Assembly (NCBI RefSeq): GCF_004362975.1
Contig: NZ_SNXO01000003.1
Span: 37,580-101,579 of the forward strand
DNA from: Aminicella lysinilytica
Lineage (GTDB): Bacteria; Bacillota; Clostridia; Peptostreptococcales; Anaerovoracaceae
Direction of reading: 5' to 3'
Length of the DNA stretch: 64,000 nucleotides
The translations under genes and the position numbers were made by a program. How positions within the stretch are numbered: the stretch's first letter is position 1; each line of letters opens with the position of its first letter. Below, in pieces: positions 32,957 to 42,053 of the stretch. The notes beneath the pieces are model-generated. The model made no database searches. It saw only the letters and a program-made list of their open reading frames with translations, and was not told the origin of the DNA.

Positions 32957-32984
32957 AACCGGCGTTGTAAGACGTCGGTTTTTT
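32957..32984 (+). terminator. Terminator of the Mrp gene
   Basis: AACCGGCG / CGTCGGTT stem (one G-T pair), 8-base loop, then TTTT. It may also serve the convergent cysK, which ends at 33005. Confidence 0.88.
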
Positions 32985-33004
32985 GGTGGAAAAGTCGAAG
33001 TTTA

Positions 33005-33937
33005 TCAGTCTGCGAAGAGTGGCGTTGACAGATAACGGTCGCCTGTATCAGGCATGAGAACTACTATATTCTTGCCTTTGTTTTCCGGGCGCTTAGCCAG
33101 TTCTATTCCTGCCCACAGAGCGGCTCCGGCTGATATACCAACCAGTATGCCTTCGTTTTTGCCCATGAGCTTTCCTGTTTCGAAGGAAGCGTCGTTTTCT
33201 ACGGCGATGATCTCATCATAAACGCCGGTATCCAGTACTTCAGGCACGAAACCTGCGCCTATGCCCTGAATCTTATGGCTTCCGCCTACGCCCTTGGAAA
33301 GAACAGGGGAGGAGGCCGGTTCAACGGCCACGATCTTAACATCAGGCTTCTTGGATTTCAGATATCTGCCGACTCCTGTTATAGTACCGCCGGTACCTAC
33401 GCCTGCTACGAAGATGTCCACATGGCCATCTGTATCCTCATATATCTCAGGGCCTGTAGTATCGAAGTGGGCCTGAGCGTTGGCCGGATTTACAAACTGA
33501 CCCGGAATGAAACTGCCCGGTGTCTCGGCAGCCAGTTCGTCAGCCTTTTCGATAGCGCCCTTCATGCCCTTGGAGCCTTCAGACAGAACAAGTTCAGCAC
33601 CATAGGCTTTCATGATCTGACGTCTTTCGACAGACATGGTCTCAGGCATAACTATGATTATCCTGTAACCTCTGGCAGCGGCAACTGAAGCAAGGCCGAT
33701 ACCGGTATTCCCTGATGTTGGTTCTATGATAACAGAGTCAGGGCCCAGCTTACCGGACTTCTCTGCATCATCGAGCATAGCTCTCGCAATGCGGTCCTTG
33801 GCAGAGCCTGCCGGGTTGAGATACTCAAGTTTAGCAAGGATCTTAGCATCCAGGTTGAACTTCTTTTCGATATTTGTCAGCTCCAGCAGAGGCGTGTTCC
33901 CTATAAGCTGCTCAGCTGATGTGTATACTTTAGACAT
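33005..33937 (-). CDS. cysK: Cysteine synthase A
   Basis: PLP enzyme of 310 aa that makes cysteine from O-acetylserine and sulfide. The PLP lysine lies in NPAGSAKDRIA near residue 44, the substrate loop is EPTSGNTGIG near residue 71 and the phosphate-binding loop is GVGTGGTITGVGRYL near residue 180. Length and motifs fit CysK; the GSAKDR variant (instead of GSVKDR) is common in Clostridia. It has its own promoter at 33999-33972 on this strand. Confidence 0.96.
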   Translation of the reverse strand: MSKVYTSAEQLIGNTPLLELTNIEKKFNLDAKILAKLEYLNPAGSAKDRIARAMLDDAEKSGKLGPDSVIIEPTSGNTGIGLASVAAARGYRIIIVMPETMSVERRQIMKAYGAELVLSEGSKGMKGAIEKADELAAETPGSFIPGQFVNPANAQAHFDTTGPEIYEDTDGHVDIFVAGVGTGGTITGVGRYLKSKKPDVKIVAVEPASSPVLSKGVGGSHKIQGIGAGFVPEVLDTGVYDEIIAVENDASFETGKLMGKNEGILVGISAGAALWAGIELAKRPENKGKNIVVLMPDTGDRYLSTPLFAD

Positions 33938-33971
33938 TTATTATTACCTACCTTTCCGATATGTTAATATG

Positions 33972-33999
33972 ATTATAGCATCAAAAAGCCTGTTGTCAA
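33972..33999 (-). promoter_or_regulatory. cysK promoter
   Basis: Minus-strand TTGACA (33999-33994) and TATAAT (33977-33972), both perfect, with a 16-base spacer. No riboswitch or T-box structure was seen between it and the start codon. Confidence 0.8.
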
Positions 34000-34106
34000 T
34001 AGTTTTTTCGAAAATTTGTCGGGCATATATGGGGCATCGGATATTTATTTGTAGGCTTATTCGTGTTACAATAGTTCCAACGACTTTAAAGTGATGGGAA
34101 TGAGAT

Positions 34107-36680
34107 ATGAAGAAAATTACTATAGGCATTCTGGCCCACGTAGACTCAGGCAAGACTACGCTGTCAGAGGCCATGCTATATAAAACAGGAGAGATAAAAG
34201 CCCTTGGAAGGGTGGATCACGGCGATTCAGTTCTGGATGGAAATCAGCTGGAGCGGAACCGCGGTATCACCATATTTTCCAAGGAGGCAATCCTGGAGTG
34301 GGATGATATCTATGTGTCGCTGCTGGATACGCCGGGCCATGTGGATTTTTCCGCGGAAATGGAACGGACTCTGTCGGTGCTGGACTACGCCATACTGGTC
34401 ATAAGCGGCAGCGATGGCGTCCAGAGTCATACTAAGACTCTGTGGAAACTGCTGGCCCATTATAATATTCCGACGTTTATTTTTGTGAACAAGATGGATC
34501 TGGCGGCAGGTACAAAGGCTGACCTGGCTGTGAATCTGGCGGAGGGTCTCTCTGAGGCCTGCGTGGACATGACCAGTGGCAGCGGCGAGACTTTCTTCGA
34601 CGATATATCCATACACAGCGAAGTGCTGACAGAGAAACTTTTGAACAAAGGTACTCTTACGGATGACGATATAGCCTCGGCTGTGGAGAAGCGTGAGATT
34701 TTCCCGTGTTACTTTGGTTCAGCTTTGAAGCTTGATGGCATTGATGAGTTGCTGGCTGGTCTGTCACGGTTCACCAAGGCAAAAACGCCCGGGAAAGACT
34801 TCGGCGCCAGGGTATTCAAGATATCCCGGGACGAAGCCGGCGTCAGGCTTACCTTTGTTAAAATCACAGGGGGAAGCGTACGCATAAGAGACAGCATCAA
34901 CGGGGAAAAAGTCAACTCCGTCAGAATATATTCGGGAATGAAGTATGAACTAAAAGACGAAGCGGGCCAGGGTATGGTCTGCGCGTTGACAGGCCTGACC
35001 AAAGCTAAGATAGGCGACGGCCTTGGAAATGAGAAGACTGGAGATGACGACATACTGGAGCCTGTCATGACCTATGGTGTCGTGCTGCCCGAGGGCAAGG
35101 ACCCAAACGAGGCCTTAAGGCAGCTTATGGAACTGGCCGAGGAGGATCCTAAACTGTATATCAGATGGAACGATGAGACTCAGGAGATAAATGTTCAGGT
35201 CATGGGCGAGATACAGCTTGAGATACTTAAGAGCCTGATCATGGAAAGGTTCGATTTCTCTGTGGACTTCGATCAGGGGAAGATAGTATATAAGGAGACC
35301 ATCGCTGATACAGTAGAAGGAGTGGGACATTACGAGCCTCTCAGACATTACGCCGAGGTACATCTGGTACTTTCTCCAGGAGAAAGAGGCAGCGGACTGA
35401 CATTCACAACCAGCTGCAGTGAAGACGACCTGGACAGAAACTGGCAGCGGCTTATTCTGTCACATCTGGCAGAGAAGGTACACAGAGGGGTCCTGACAGG
35501 GGCTCCTGTAACAGATATGAAGATGACCCTGGCGGCAGGCAGGGCAAGCCGCAAGCATACAGAAGGCGGCGATTTCAGACAGGCTACGTACAGAGCTGTA
35601 AGGAACGGTCTCATGAAGGCTGAGAATATTCTGCTGGAGCCCTGGGCAGCTTACGAGATACAGGTGCCTACGGAGAATGTCGGCAGGGCCATGTCTGATA
35701 TACAGAAGATGGGCGGCACCTTCGGCGAACCTCAGTCCGGTGAAGAATTTTCCATAATAACAGGCAGAGGCCCGATTTCTGAACTGAAGGATTATCAGAG
35801 ACAGGTGAACACTTATGCCAGAGGTCTTGGCAGATTCAGCTTCAGCATGGATGGGTACGAGGCCTGTCATAATCAGGCTGCGGTGATCGCAGGGTCTGAC
35901 TACGAGGCTGAGCGGGATGTGAACAACAGTGCGGATTCCATATTCTGCAGTCACGGATCGGGAGATCATGTCAAGTGGGATCTGGTAGAGGAATATATGG
36001 ATCTGCCTTCGGTACTGAAGGATGAAGATCCAATGGAAGATGTTGAATATGTGGCCCGGAGGGCCAGGGCATATTCAGGAGTCATGGCCACAGACAAAGA
36101 ACTTATGGATATTTTCGAGCGGACTTACGGGCCTGTCAGAAGCAGGCAGCCGGGATCGCCGGGGGCCAGAAATAAAGTCGTAGCTCACGGTAACGCAGGC
36201 GCCGGAGAGCAGATGCCGCGACCGCGGAAAAAGAAAGCCAGCCCTTTGAGCGGGCCCACTTACCTTTTGATCGACGGATATAACCTGGTGCACGCATGGG
36301 ACGAGCTTGACGACCTGGCAAGGACGGATTTTGCCGCAGCCAGAGAACGGCTGATCGACATCCTCTGCAATTATCAGGGATTTACGGAGTATGTAGTAAT
36401 AGTGGTATTCGACGCATATAAGGTCAAGGGCGGCATAGAGTCTTCGACTAAGGTCAGAAATATCAACGTAGTTTATACTAAGGAGGCGGAGACCGCCGAC
36501 ATGTATATAGAGAGGGTGACTCACCAGATGGCCGGGAAGAAGAAGGTCAGAGTAGTGACATCCGATGGATTGGAACAGCTGATCATCATGGGGCACGGAG
36601 CCCTGAGGACGTCTTCCAGGGAGTTCGTGGAGGAGATCCGAAAGGTGGAGAAAGCCATATATGATGCTTTCAGTCAGTAA
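34107..36680 (+). CDS. Tet(M)-like translational GTPase fused to a Rae1/YacP NYN endoribonuclease domain
   Basis: Protein of 857 aa in two parts. Residues 1 to about 650 follow ribosomal protection proteins and EF-G: G1 AHVDSGKTT (10-18), switch I NRGITI (about 51), G3 DTPGH (about 73), G4 NKMD (about 127), then domains II-V. After a basic Pro/Lys/Arg linker (about 680-710) comes a YacP/Rae1-like NYN domain (717-857) with the acidic set LLIDGYNLVHAWDE, VVFDAYKVKGG, YTKEAETADMYIE and VVTSDGLEQ. Rae1 of Bacillus cuts mRNA in the ribosomal A site, so this may be a GTPase that delivers a nuclease to ribosomes. Resistance to tetracycline is possible but not shown. It heads a four-gene run with pepM18, nudC and trxB. 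Confidence 0.9.
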   Translation: MKKITIGILAHVDSGKTTLSEAMLYKTGEIKALGRVDHGDSVLDGNQLERNRGITIFSKEAILEWDDIYVSLLDTPGHVDFSAEMERTLSVLDYAILVISGSDGVQSHTKTLWKLLAHYNIPTFIFVNKMDLAAGTKADLAVNLAEGLSEACVDMTSGSGETFFDDISIHSEVLTEKLLNKGTLTDDDIASAVEKREIFPCYFGSALKLDGIDELLAGLSRFTKAKTPGKDFGARVFKISRDEAGVRLTFVKITGGSVRIRDSINGEKVNSVRIYSGMKYELKDEAGQGMVCALTGLTKAKIGDGLGNEKTGDDDILEPVMTYGVVLPEGKDPNEALRQLMELAEEDPKLYIRWNDETQEINVQVMGEIQLEILKSLIMERFDFSVDFDQGKIVYKETIADTVEGVGHYEPLRHYAEVHLVLSPGERGSGLTFTTSCSEDDLDRNWQRLILSHLAEKVHRGVLTGAPVTDMKMTLAAGRASRKHTEGGDFRQATYRAVRNGLMKAENILLEPWAAYEIQVPTENVGRAMSDIQKMGGTFGEPQSGEEFSIITGRGPISELKDYQRQVNTYARGLGRFSFSMDGYEACHNQAAVIAGSDYEAERDVNNSADSIFCSHGSGDHVKWDLVEEYMDLPSVLKDEDPMEDVEYVARRARAYSGVMATDKELMDIFERTYGPVRSRQPGSPGARNKVVAHGNAGAGEQMPRPRKKKASPLSGPTYLLIDGYNLVHAWDELDDLARTDFAAARERLIDILCNYQGFTEYVVIVVFDAYKVKGGIESSTKVRNINVVYTKEAETADMYIERVTHQMAGKKKVRVVTSDGLEQLIIMGHGALRTSSREFVEEIRKVEKAIYDAFSQ

Positions 36681-36742
36681 CGGTGGGTATAGTAACTATA
36701 TGTAAACAATGGACGTCTGAGGACGCCGGAAAGGAAAGATAT

Positions 36743-38143
36743 ATGAAATTACAGAACACATGGGAGAAGTATACAGATAAAGACGTGAAGGCCTGCAATG
36801 ATTTCTGCGTAGGTTATATGGATTTCCTCAGCCAGGGAAAAACTGAGAGGGAATGCGTGGAGATAATCAGGAGGGATATAGAGAAAGCCGGATACAAACC
36901 GCTGGATTCATTCAAAGAACTGAAGAAGGGCGATAAGGTATACAGGATAAACATGGGCAAGGGTGTCGTTATGTTCAATATAGGCGAGGAACCTGTGGAG
37001 AATGGTATGAACATTCTGGGAGCTCACATCGATTCGCCGAGGATGGACGTGAAACAGAATCCGCTATATGAAGACGGCGGTTTCGCATTTCTGGATACGC
37101 ACTATTACGGCGGTATCAAGAAGTATCAGTGGGTGGCTCTGCCCCTGGCCATACACGGCGTTTTTGTCAAAGAGAACGGCGAGAAGGTCACGGTCAATGT
37201 AGGCGAGAAGGACAGCGACCCGGTATTTTTCGTTTCGGATCTGCTGATCCATCTGGCACAGGAACAGATGGAAAAGAAGGCGGACAAGGTGATCGAGGGC
37301 GAGGCGCTGGATATCGTTATCGGCAATAAGCCTATCAAGATAGATAAGACAGCCAAGAAGGATGCTGATGAAGAGGGTCCGGTAACCAAGGCCATCCTGG
37401 CCATACTGAAGGATGAGTACGGAGTGGTCGAGGAAGATTTCATTTCAGCCGAACTTGAAGTAGTTCCGGCAGGCAGGGCAAGAGAAGCAGGCTTCGACCG
37501 CAGCATGATCCTGTCCTATGGCCAGGACGACAGAGTCTGTGCATATACTTCGTACATGGCTATGCTGGAGGTAGAGGCAGTCAGGCGTACTTCCTGCTGT
37601 ATCCTCGTTGATAAGGAGGAAATCGGCAGCATCGGAGCTACGGGCATGGAGTCGAAATTCTTTGAGAACACGGTGGCAGAAGTCCTGAACCTTATGGGAG
37701 ACTATAATGAACTGACTTTGAAGAGGTGTCTTGCAAACTGCACTATGCTTTCATCAGATGTGAGCAGCGCCTACGATCCGACATACCAGTCCAGCTTCGA
37801 CAAGAAAAACGTGGCTTATCTGGGAAACGGCATGGTCTTCAATAAATTCACAGGAGCAAGGGGAAAGAGCGGCTCTAACGATGCCAACGCTGAATATCTC
37901 GGCCACCTGCGCAAAATTTTCGCTGAAGAAAACGTAAATACTCAGATGGCGGAACTGGGCAAGGTGGATCTTGGCGGAGGCGGTACTATCGCTTACATTC
38001 TGGCTCTATACGGCATGAATGTCATAGACAGCGGTGTGGCTGTGCTGAATATGCACGCTCCATGGGAGGCTACCAGCAAGGCTGACGTTTATGAAACAAA
38101 GAGAGGCTACGTAGCATTCCTGAATAAGGCTGAAAGGCTGTAA
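36743..38143 (+). CDS. M18-family aspartyl/leucyl aminopeptidase
   Basis: Zinc aminopeptidase of 466 aa. Metal and catalytic residues are visible in GAHIDSPRMD (near residue 110), DKEEIGSIGATGME (near residue 290), SSDVSSAYD (near residue 335) and NMHAPWEATS (near residue 440). M18 enzymes form dodecamers and remove N-terminal residues, often acidic ones. The start at 36743 has AAGGAAAG before it; an in-frame codon at 36683 would add 20 poor residues. Gap to the GTPase fusion is 62 bases. Confidence 0.93.
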   Translation: MKLQNTWEKYTDKDVKACNDFCVGYMDFLSQGKTERECVEIIRRDIEKAGYKPLDSFKELKKGDKVYRINMGKGVVMFNIGEEPVENGMNILGAHIDSPRMDVKQNPLYEDGGFAFLDTHYYGGIKKYQWVALPLAIHGVFVKENGEKVTVNVGEKDSDPVFFVSDLLIHLAQEQMEKKADKVIEGEALDIVIGNKPIKIDKTAKKDADEEGPVTKAILAILKDEYGVVEEDFISAELEVVPAGRAREAGFDRSMILSYGQDDRVCAYTSYMAMLEVEAVRRTSCCILVDKEEIGSIGATGMESKFFENTVAEVLNLMGDYNELTLKRCLANCTMLSSDVSSAYDPTYQSSFDKKNVAYLGNGMVFNKFTGARGKSGSNDANAEYLGHLRKIFAEENVNTQMAELGKVDLGGGGTIAYILALYGMNVIDSGVAVLNMHAPWEATSKADVYETKRGYVAFLNKAERL

Positions 38144-38154
38144 CGGTAGATAAT

Positions 38155-38982
38155 ATGATACAGGATATAGAACCTAAGAAAATGAAAAATCAGTTTGTTG
38201 ACACCCAGGTAGAGAACAGCGACAGCGTCTTTGCCTTTGATGGGGAACAGCTGGTGATACATAAAAATCGCGAAGGGATACTGACCTTGCCCGAACGCAG
38301 GGGCATGAAGGGTGAAAACGGTGACTTTACCTATCTCTTTGCCATAGACAATACAAGATACTTTTTGTACAGGAAGGAGATCGAGGCCCTGCCAATGGGC
38401 TTTGAAACAGTCAACGTCAGAGGCCTGCGCCAGATAACGTCCAAGGATGTATGCTTCGCGGCGGCCACGGCTTACCACCTTTATGTCTGGTACCGTGACA
38501 ATAAAATCTGCGGCAGATGCGGCGTGATACTGGTCCATAGCGATGCCCAGAGAATGTTGAAATGCCCCGTCTGCGGCAATGAAGTCTACCCGAAGGTGGC
38601 GCCGGCAGTCATAGTGGGCGTATGCGACGGCGATAAAATTCTGCTTACAAAGTATGCCGGCAGGGCATATAAAAGATACGCCCTGATCGCAGGCTTTACG
38701 GAGATAGGCGAAACCGCTGAGGAAACGGTGAAGCGCGAGGTAATGGAAGAAGTCGGGATCAAGGTCAAAAATATCAGATATTACAAAAGCCAGCCATGGG
38801 GCACTGACAGCAATCTGCTGCTGGGATTCTTCGCGGATCTGGACGGATCCGGAGAAATAAGCCTTGACAGAGAGGAACTATCCACAGGGGAGTGGTTCCC
38901 AAGGGATAATATTCCCGTTGAAGACGACGGCATCAGCCTCACGAGAGATATGATAGAGGCTTACCGCTCGGGAAAGTATTAG
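38155..38982 (+). CDS. nudC: NADH pyrophosphatase (NAD-cap hydrolase) NudC
   Basis: Nudix enzyme of 275 aa. The zinc ribbon is CGRCG...CPVCG near residues 120-142, the Nudix box is GFTEIGETAEETVKREVMEEVG (starting near residue 180, split GFTEIGETAEE and REVMEEVG), and the SQPWG motif that marks NADH specificity follows near residue 213. NudC hydrolyses NADH and removes NAD caps from RNA 5' ends, which makes it another RNA-linked gene next to the nuclease fusion. Confidence 0.95.
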   Translation: MIQDIEPKKMKNQFVDTQVENSDSVFAFDGEQLVIHKNREGILTLPERRGMKGENGDFTYLFAIDNTRYFLYRKEIEALPMGFETVNVRGLRQITSKDVCFAAATAYHLYVWYRDNKICGRCGVILVHSDAQRMLKCPVCGNEVYPKVAPAVIVGVCDGDKILLTKYAGRAYKRYALIAGFTEIGETAEETVKREVMEEVGIKVKNIRYYKSQPWGTDSNLLLGFFADLDGSGEISLDREELSTGEWFPRDNIPVEDDGISLTRDMIEAYRSGKY

Positions 38983-38992
38983 AGGTAACATA

Positions 38993-39898
38993 ATGTACGA
39001 CATAGTTATAATCGGAGCAGGGCCGGCAGGCCTGACAGCGGCCATCTACGGACAGAGAGCAGGAAAGAGCACTTTGGTACTTGATGAAAAGGGCCACGGC
39101 GGTCAGATCGTAAATACGCCGGACGTTGAAAACTACCCGGGAATCAAGCATATTTCCGGAATAGATTTTGCCAACGATCTCTACGAACAGGCCCTGGGCC
39201 TGGGAGCAGAGGTCAGGACAGAGAAGGTCACAGGCATAACCGGGGATCAGATCAAGACAGTGACTACAGGCTCAGGAGCCTATGAAGCCAGGGCTGTGAT
39301 CATAGCCACCGGCGCCAAGAACAGAGTACTGGGATTTGACGGCGAGGTCAGGCTCACAGGCTCGGGTGTATCATACTGCGCCACCTGCGACGGAAACTTC
39401 TTCCGCGGCAAAGACGTAGCTGTTATAGGCGGGGGAAATACTGCCCTTGAGGATGCGGAAGTCCTTGCAAACATTGCGAACAAAGTTTATCTGGTGCACA
39501 GGCGCGATCAGTTCAGAGGCGATCAGGCTACAGTAGACAGACTGGCTGCAAAGGAAAACGTAGAATTCGTATTGGATTCGGTGCCTCTGTCAGCTGAAGG
39601 AGAGTTCATGGTAAGCGACCTTCTGGTGAAAAATGTCAAGACCGATGAAGAACGTAAACTGGATGTCCAGGGAATATTCGTAGCGGCCGGACAGGTGCCT
39701 GATAATAAGGATTTCGAGAATGTAGCCGAACTGGATAAGACTGGATATGTCAGCGCTTCCGAGGATTGTCACACTAAGACTGACGGTATTTTCACGGCGG
39801 GAGATTGCCGCACGAAAAAGGTCAGACAGCTTACTACGGCGGCGGCCGATGGAGCTGTGGCTGCTTTGGCTGCTTCTGAGTATATCAATCAGCTGTAG
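38993..39898 (+). CDS. trxB: Thioredoxin-disulfide reductase
   Basis: FAD/NADPH flavoprotein of 301 aa. The FAD motif is IIGAGPAGLTAA (residues 6-17), the redox centre is SYCATCDGNFF near residue 130, the NADPH motif is VIGGGNTALEDA near residue 145, and the C-terminal GIFTAGDCRTK block binds FAD. It is coupled to nudC by a 10-base gap. Length and motifs are standard. Confidence 0.94.
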   Translation: MYDIVIIGAGPAGLTAAIYGQRAGKSTLVLDEKGHGGQIVNTPDVENYPGIKHISGIDFANDLYEQALGLGAEVRTEKVTGITGDQIKTVTTGSGAYEARAVIIATGAKNRVLGFDGEVRLTGSGVSYCATCDGNFFRGKDVAVIGGGNTALEDAEVLANIANKVYLVHRRDQFRGDQATVDRLAAKENVEFVLDSVPLSAEGEFMVSDLLVKNVKTDEERKLDVQGIFVAAGQVPDNKDFENVAELDKTGYVSASEDCHTKTDGIFTAGDCRTKKVRQLTTAAADGAVAALAASEYINQL

Positions 39899-39914
39899 AA
39901 AGAGAAAAAACTAG

Positions 39915-39944
39915 TTAACATGACACGCTTACTTATGGTATAAT
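39915..39944 (+). promoter_or_regulatory. Putative promoter of the pyrH operon
   Basis: TTAACA at 39915 and a perfect TATAAT at 39939, with an 18-base spacer; 50 bases before the pyrH start. Confidence 0.65.
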
Positions 39945-39993
39945 ATTTCTATGACCGACATGGCGCGGCCAGTAGTAAAAGTAAGGAGCGAAT

Positions 39994-40698
39994 ATGGAAC
40001 CTAAATATAAAAGAGTGCTTTTGAAAATCAGCGGAGAAGCCCTTGCCGGAGAAGACAAGACAGGCATCAATGTGGAAATGACCGAGAAGGTGGCTAAGGA
40101 AATCAAACAGCTGAGAGAACTGGGAGTTGAAGTAGCCATAGTTGTAGGCGGAGGCAATTTCTGGAGAGGCAGAAGCAGCCAGGATATGAATCGGGAAACT
40201 GCCGATTACATAGGTATGCTGGCCACAGTCATGAACAGCCTCGCTTTGCAGGATGCCCTTCTGGCGGAGGATGTACCTGCACGGGTGCAGACATCCATAA
40301 CCATGAGAGAAGTAGCTGAGCCGTATATCTGGAGGAAAGCTCTGAAGGAGCTGAGCCAGAAGGATGTGGTGATTTTCGGAGCGGGAATAGGTGAACCTCA
40401 TTTCTCTACGGATACTGCAGCAGCTCTCAGGGCCGTCAATATCCAGGCGGACATTATACTGCTTGCCAAGAATGTAGACGCTGTATATTCAGATGATCCG
40501 GCCACCAATCCGGACGCTGTGAAATATGATGAACTGACTATGCGTCAGGTCATCGATAAGGATCTGAAGGTAATGGATCTGACAGCCGCAACGATCTGTA
40601 TGGAGAATAACATGACGATCCAGGTTTTCGGCCTGTCAGCAGAAAACAGCATGGTCCGCGCAGTCTGCGGTGAAAACATCGGAACACTGATAAAATAA
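39994..40698 (+). CDS. pyrH: UMP kinase
   Basis: Hexameric bacterial UMP kinase of 234 aa, making UDP for nucleotide and wall precursors. Typical stretches are [13 protein letters not shown] (residues 5-17), [13 protein letters not shown] near residue 48, and [19 protein letters not shown] (split [11 protein letters not shown]) near residue 157. It precedes frr by 15 bases, the usual pyrH-frr-uppS-cdsA order. Confidence 0.97.
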   Translation: MEPKYKRVLLKISGEALAGEDKTGINVEMTEKVAKEIKQLRELGVEVAIVVGGGNFWRGRSSQDMNRETADYIGMLATVMNSLALQDALLAEDVPARVQTSITMREVAEPYIWRKALKELSQKDVVIFGAGIGEPHFSTDTAAALRAVNIQADIILLAKNVDAVYSDDPATNPDAVKYDELTMRQVIDKDLKVMDLTAATICMENNMTIQVFGLSAENSMVRAVCGENIGTLIK

Positions 40699-40713
40699 TG
40701 GAGGTATATTATA

Positions 40714-41268
40714 ATGAGTCACTCACATAAGAATCTAGAAGAGAAAATAGAAAAAACCATGCAGGTCCTGAAAGAGGATCTGAACACTGTAAGAGCAGGC
40801 AGAGCCAACCCGGCATTGCTTGACAAGGTAATGGTGGACTACTACGGAACGCCTACACCTTTGAAGAATCTTTCGAATATCTCAGTGCCTGATCCGAGAT
40901 CACTTCTGATCACGCCTTTTGATCCTAAATCAGTAGGCGACATCGAGAGAGGCATCAATACTGCTAACATCGGTATTACGCCAAACAACGACGGAAAATG
41001 TGTAAGACTTGAGATACCTCAGCTGACTGAGGAGAGAAGAAAAGAACTTACCAAGACTACCAAGAAAATGGGAGAAGACGCCAAGGTAGCTCTCAGAAAC
41101 CTGAGAAGAGAGTCCAATGAAAGCCTGAAGAAACAGCAGAAGGACGGAGATCTGACTGAGGACGATCTGAAGGAAGAACTGGATAAGATACAGAAGACTA
41201 CAGATAAGGCAGTCAAGGATATAGATGCTCTGGTAGCTGCCAAAGATAAGGAAATACTTGAAGTATAA
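40714..41268 (+). CDS. frr: Ribosome recycling factor
   Basis: Protein of 184 aa that works with EF-G to split post-termination ribosomes. Conserved blocks are TVRAGRANPALLDKV near residue 25, YYGTPTPLKNLSNISVPDPR (split YYGTPTPL and NISVPDPR) and the C-terminal three-helix bundle. GGAGGT precedes the ATG. Standard length. Confidence 0.97.
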   Translation: MSHSHKNLEEKIEKTMQVLKEDLNTVRAGRANPALLDKVMVDYYGTPTPLKNLSNISVPDPRSLLITPFDPKSVGDIERGINTANIGITPNNDGKCVRLEIPQLTEERRKELTKTTKKMGEDAKVALRNLRRESNESLKKQQKDGDLTEDDLKEELDKIQKTTDKAVKDIDALVAAKDKEILEV

Positions 41269-41286
41269 TTGATGAAATTTTGATGA

Positions 41287-41310
41287 TGTGGCTGTAATTG
41301 AGCAGCCACA
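41287..41310. other. Perfect hairpin between frr and uppS
   Basis: TGTGGCTG-TAATTGAG-CAGCCACA, 8-bp stem. The following TTGAATTATG is not a T-run, so it is more likely an RNA stability or processing element than a terminator. Confidence 0.7.
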
Positions 41311-41328
41311 TTGAATTATGAGGGAAAA

Positions 41329-42051
41329 ATGCTTGATTTAAACAAGATGCCTACACATGTAGCTATTATCATGGATGGTAACGGCAGGTGGGCAACCAAA
41401 CATAAGGTTCCAAGGCTGGCGGGACATAACGCCGGAATGGAATCCATGAAGGAAATAGTAAGATGCGCGTCAGACCTGGGAATCAAATACCTGACGGTGT
41501 ACGCTTTCTCTACAGAGAACTGGAAACGGTCTGAGGATGAAGTCTCCGGCATATTCAAACTGCTGGTGAAATTCGTCAAACTTGATCTGGACGAATTGGA
41601 TGAGAAAAACGTAAAGGTTAAGGTACTTGGAGACTATAAGGTCATTCCTGACGGAGCGGAGAAGAGTCTGGAACGTACTTTGAAAACCACGGCTGACAAT
41701 ACGGGCATGCAGTTTAATATTGCATTGAACTACGGTGGCAGAGGTGAGATCACCAGAGCGGTCAATCATATCATGGAAGATATGAAGGCGGGCAAATTAG
41801 AGGGTCAGATCACCGATGAGATGATCAGCCGTTATCTGTACACAGGCGATGAGACGGGCAATGTGCCTGATCCGGACCTTATCATCAGGACCAGCGGCGA
41901 GAAGAGGCTGTCCAACTTTATGTTGTGGCAGGGAGCCTACAGTGAGTTTGTATTTTCAGACGCCCTGTGGCCGGATTTCACACCGGAAATTTTCAAGGAA
42001 ATGCTGGAAGAATACCAGCATAGGGACAGACGTTTTGGAGGAAGGAAGTAG
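41329..42051 (+). CDS. uppS: Isoprenyl transferase (undecaprenyl diphosphate synthase)
   Basis: Cis-prenyltransferase of 240 aa that makes the C55 lipid carrier for peptidoglycan. Signature: HVAIIMDGNGRWATK near residue 10, YAFSTENWKRSEDEV near residue 65, and LIIRTSGEKRLSNFMLWQ near residue 185. The ATG at 41329 has AGGG close by; a TTG at 41311 in the same frame overlaps the hairpin and lacks a ribosome site. Followed by cdsA after 2 bases. Confidence 0.95.
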   Translation: MLDLNKMPTHVAIIMDGNGRWATKHKVPRLAGHNAGMESMKEIVRCASDLGIKYLTVYAFSTENWKRSEDEVSGIFKLLVKFVKLDLDELDEKNVKVKVLGDYKVIPDGAEKSLERTLKTTADNTGMQFNIALNYGGRGEITRAVNHIMEDMKAGKLEGQITDEMISRYLYTGDETGNVPDPDLIIRTSGEKRLSNFMLWQGAYSEFVFSDALWPDFTPEIFKEMLEEYQHRDRRFGGRK

Positions 42052-42053
42052 AA

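Noticed and set aside
34107..36060. Plain tetracycline resistance gene
   Set aside because: The C-terminal nuclease domain and chromosomal housekeeping setting with no mobile-element genes around argue against calling it tet; resistance remains untested.
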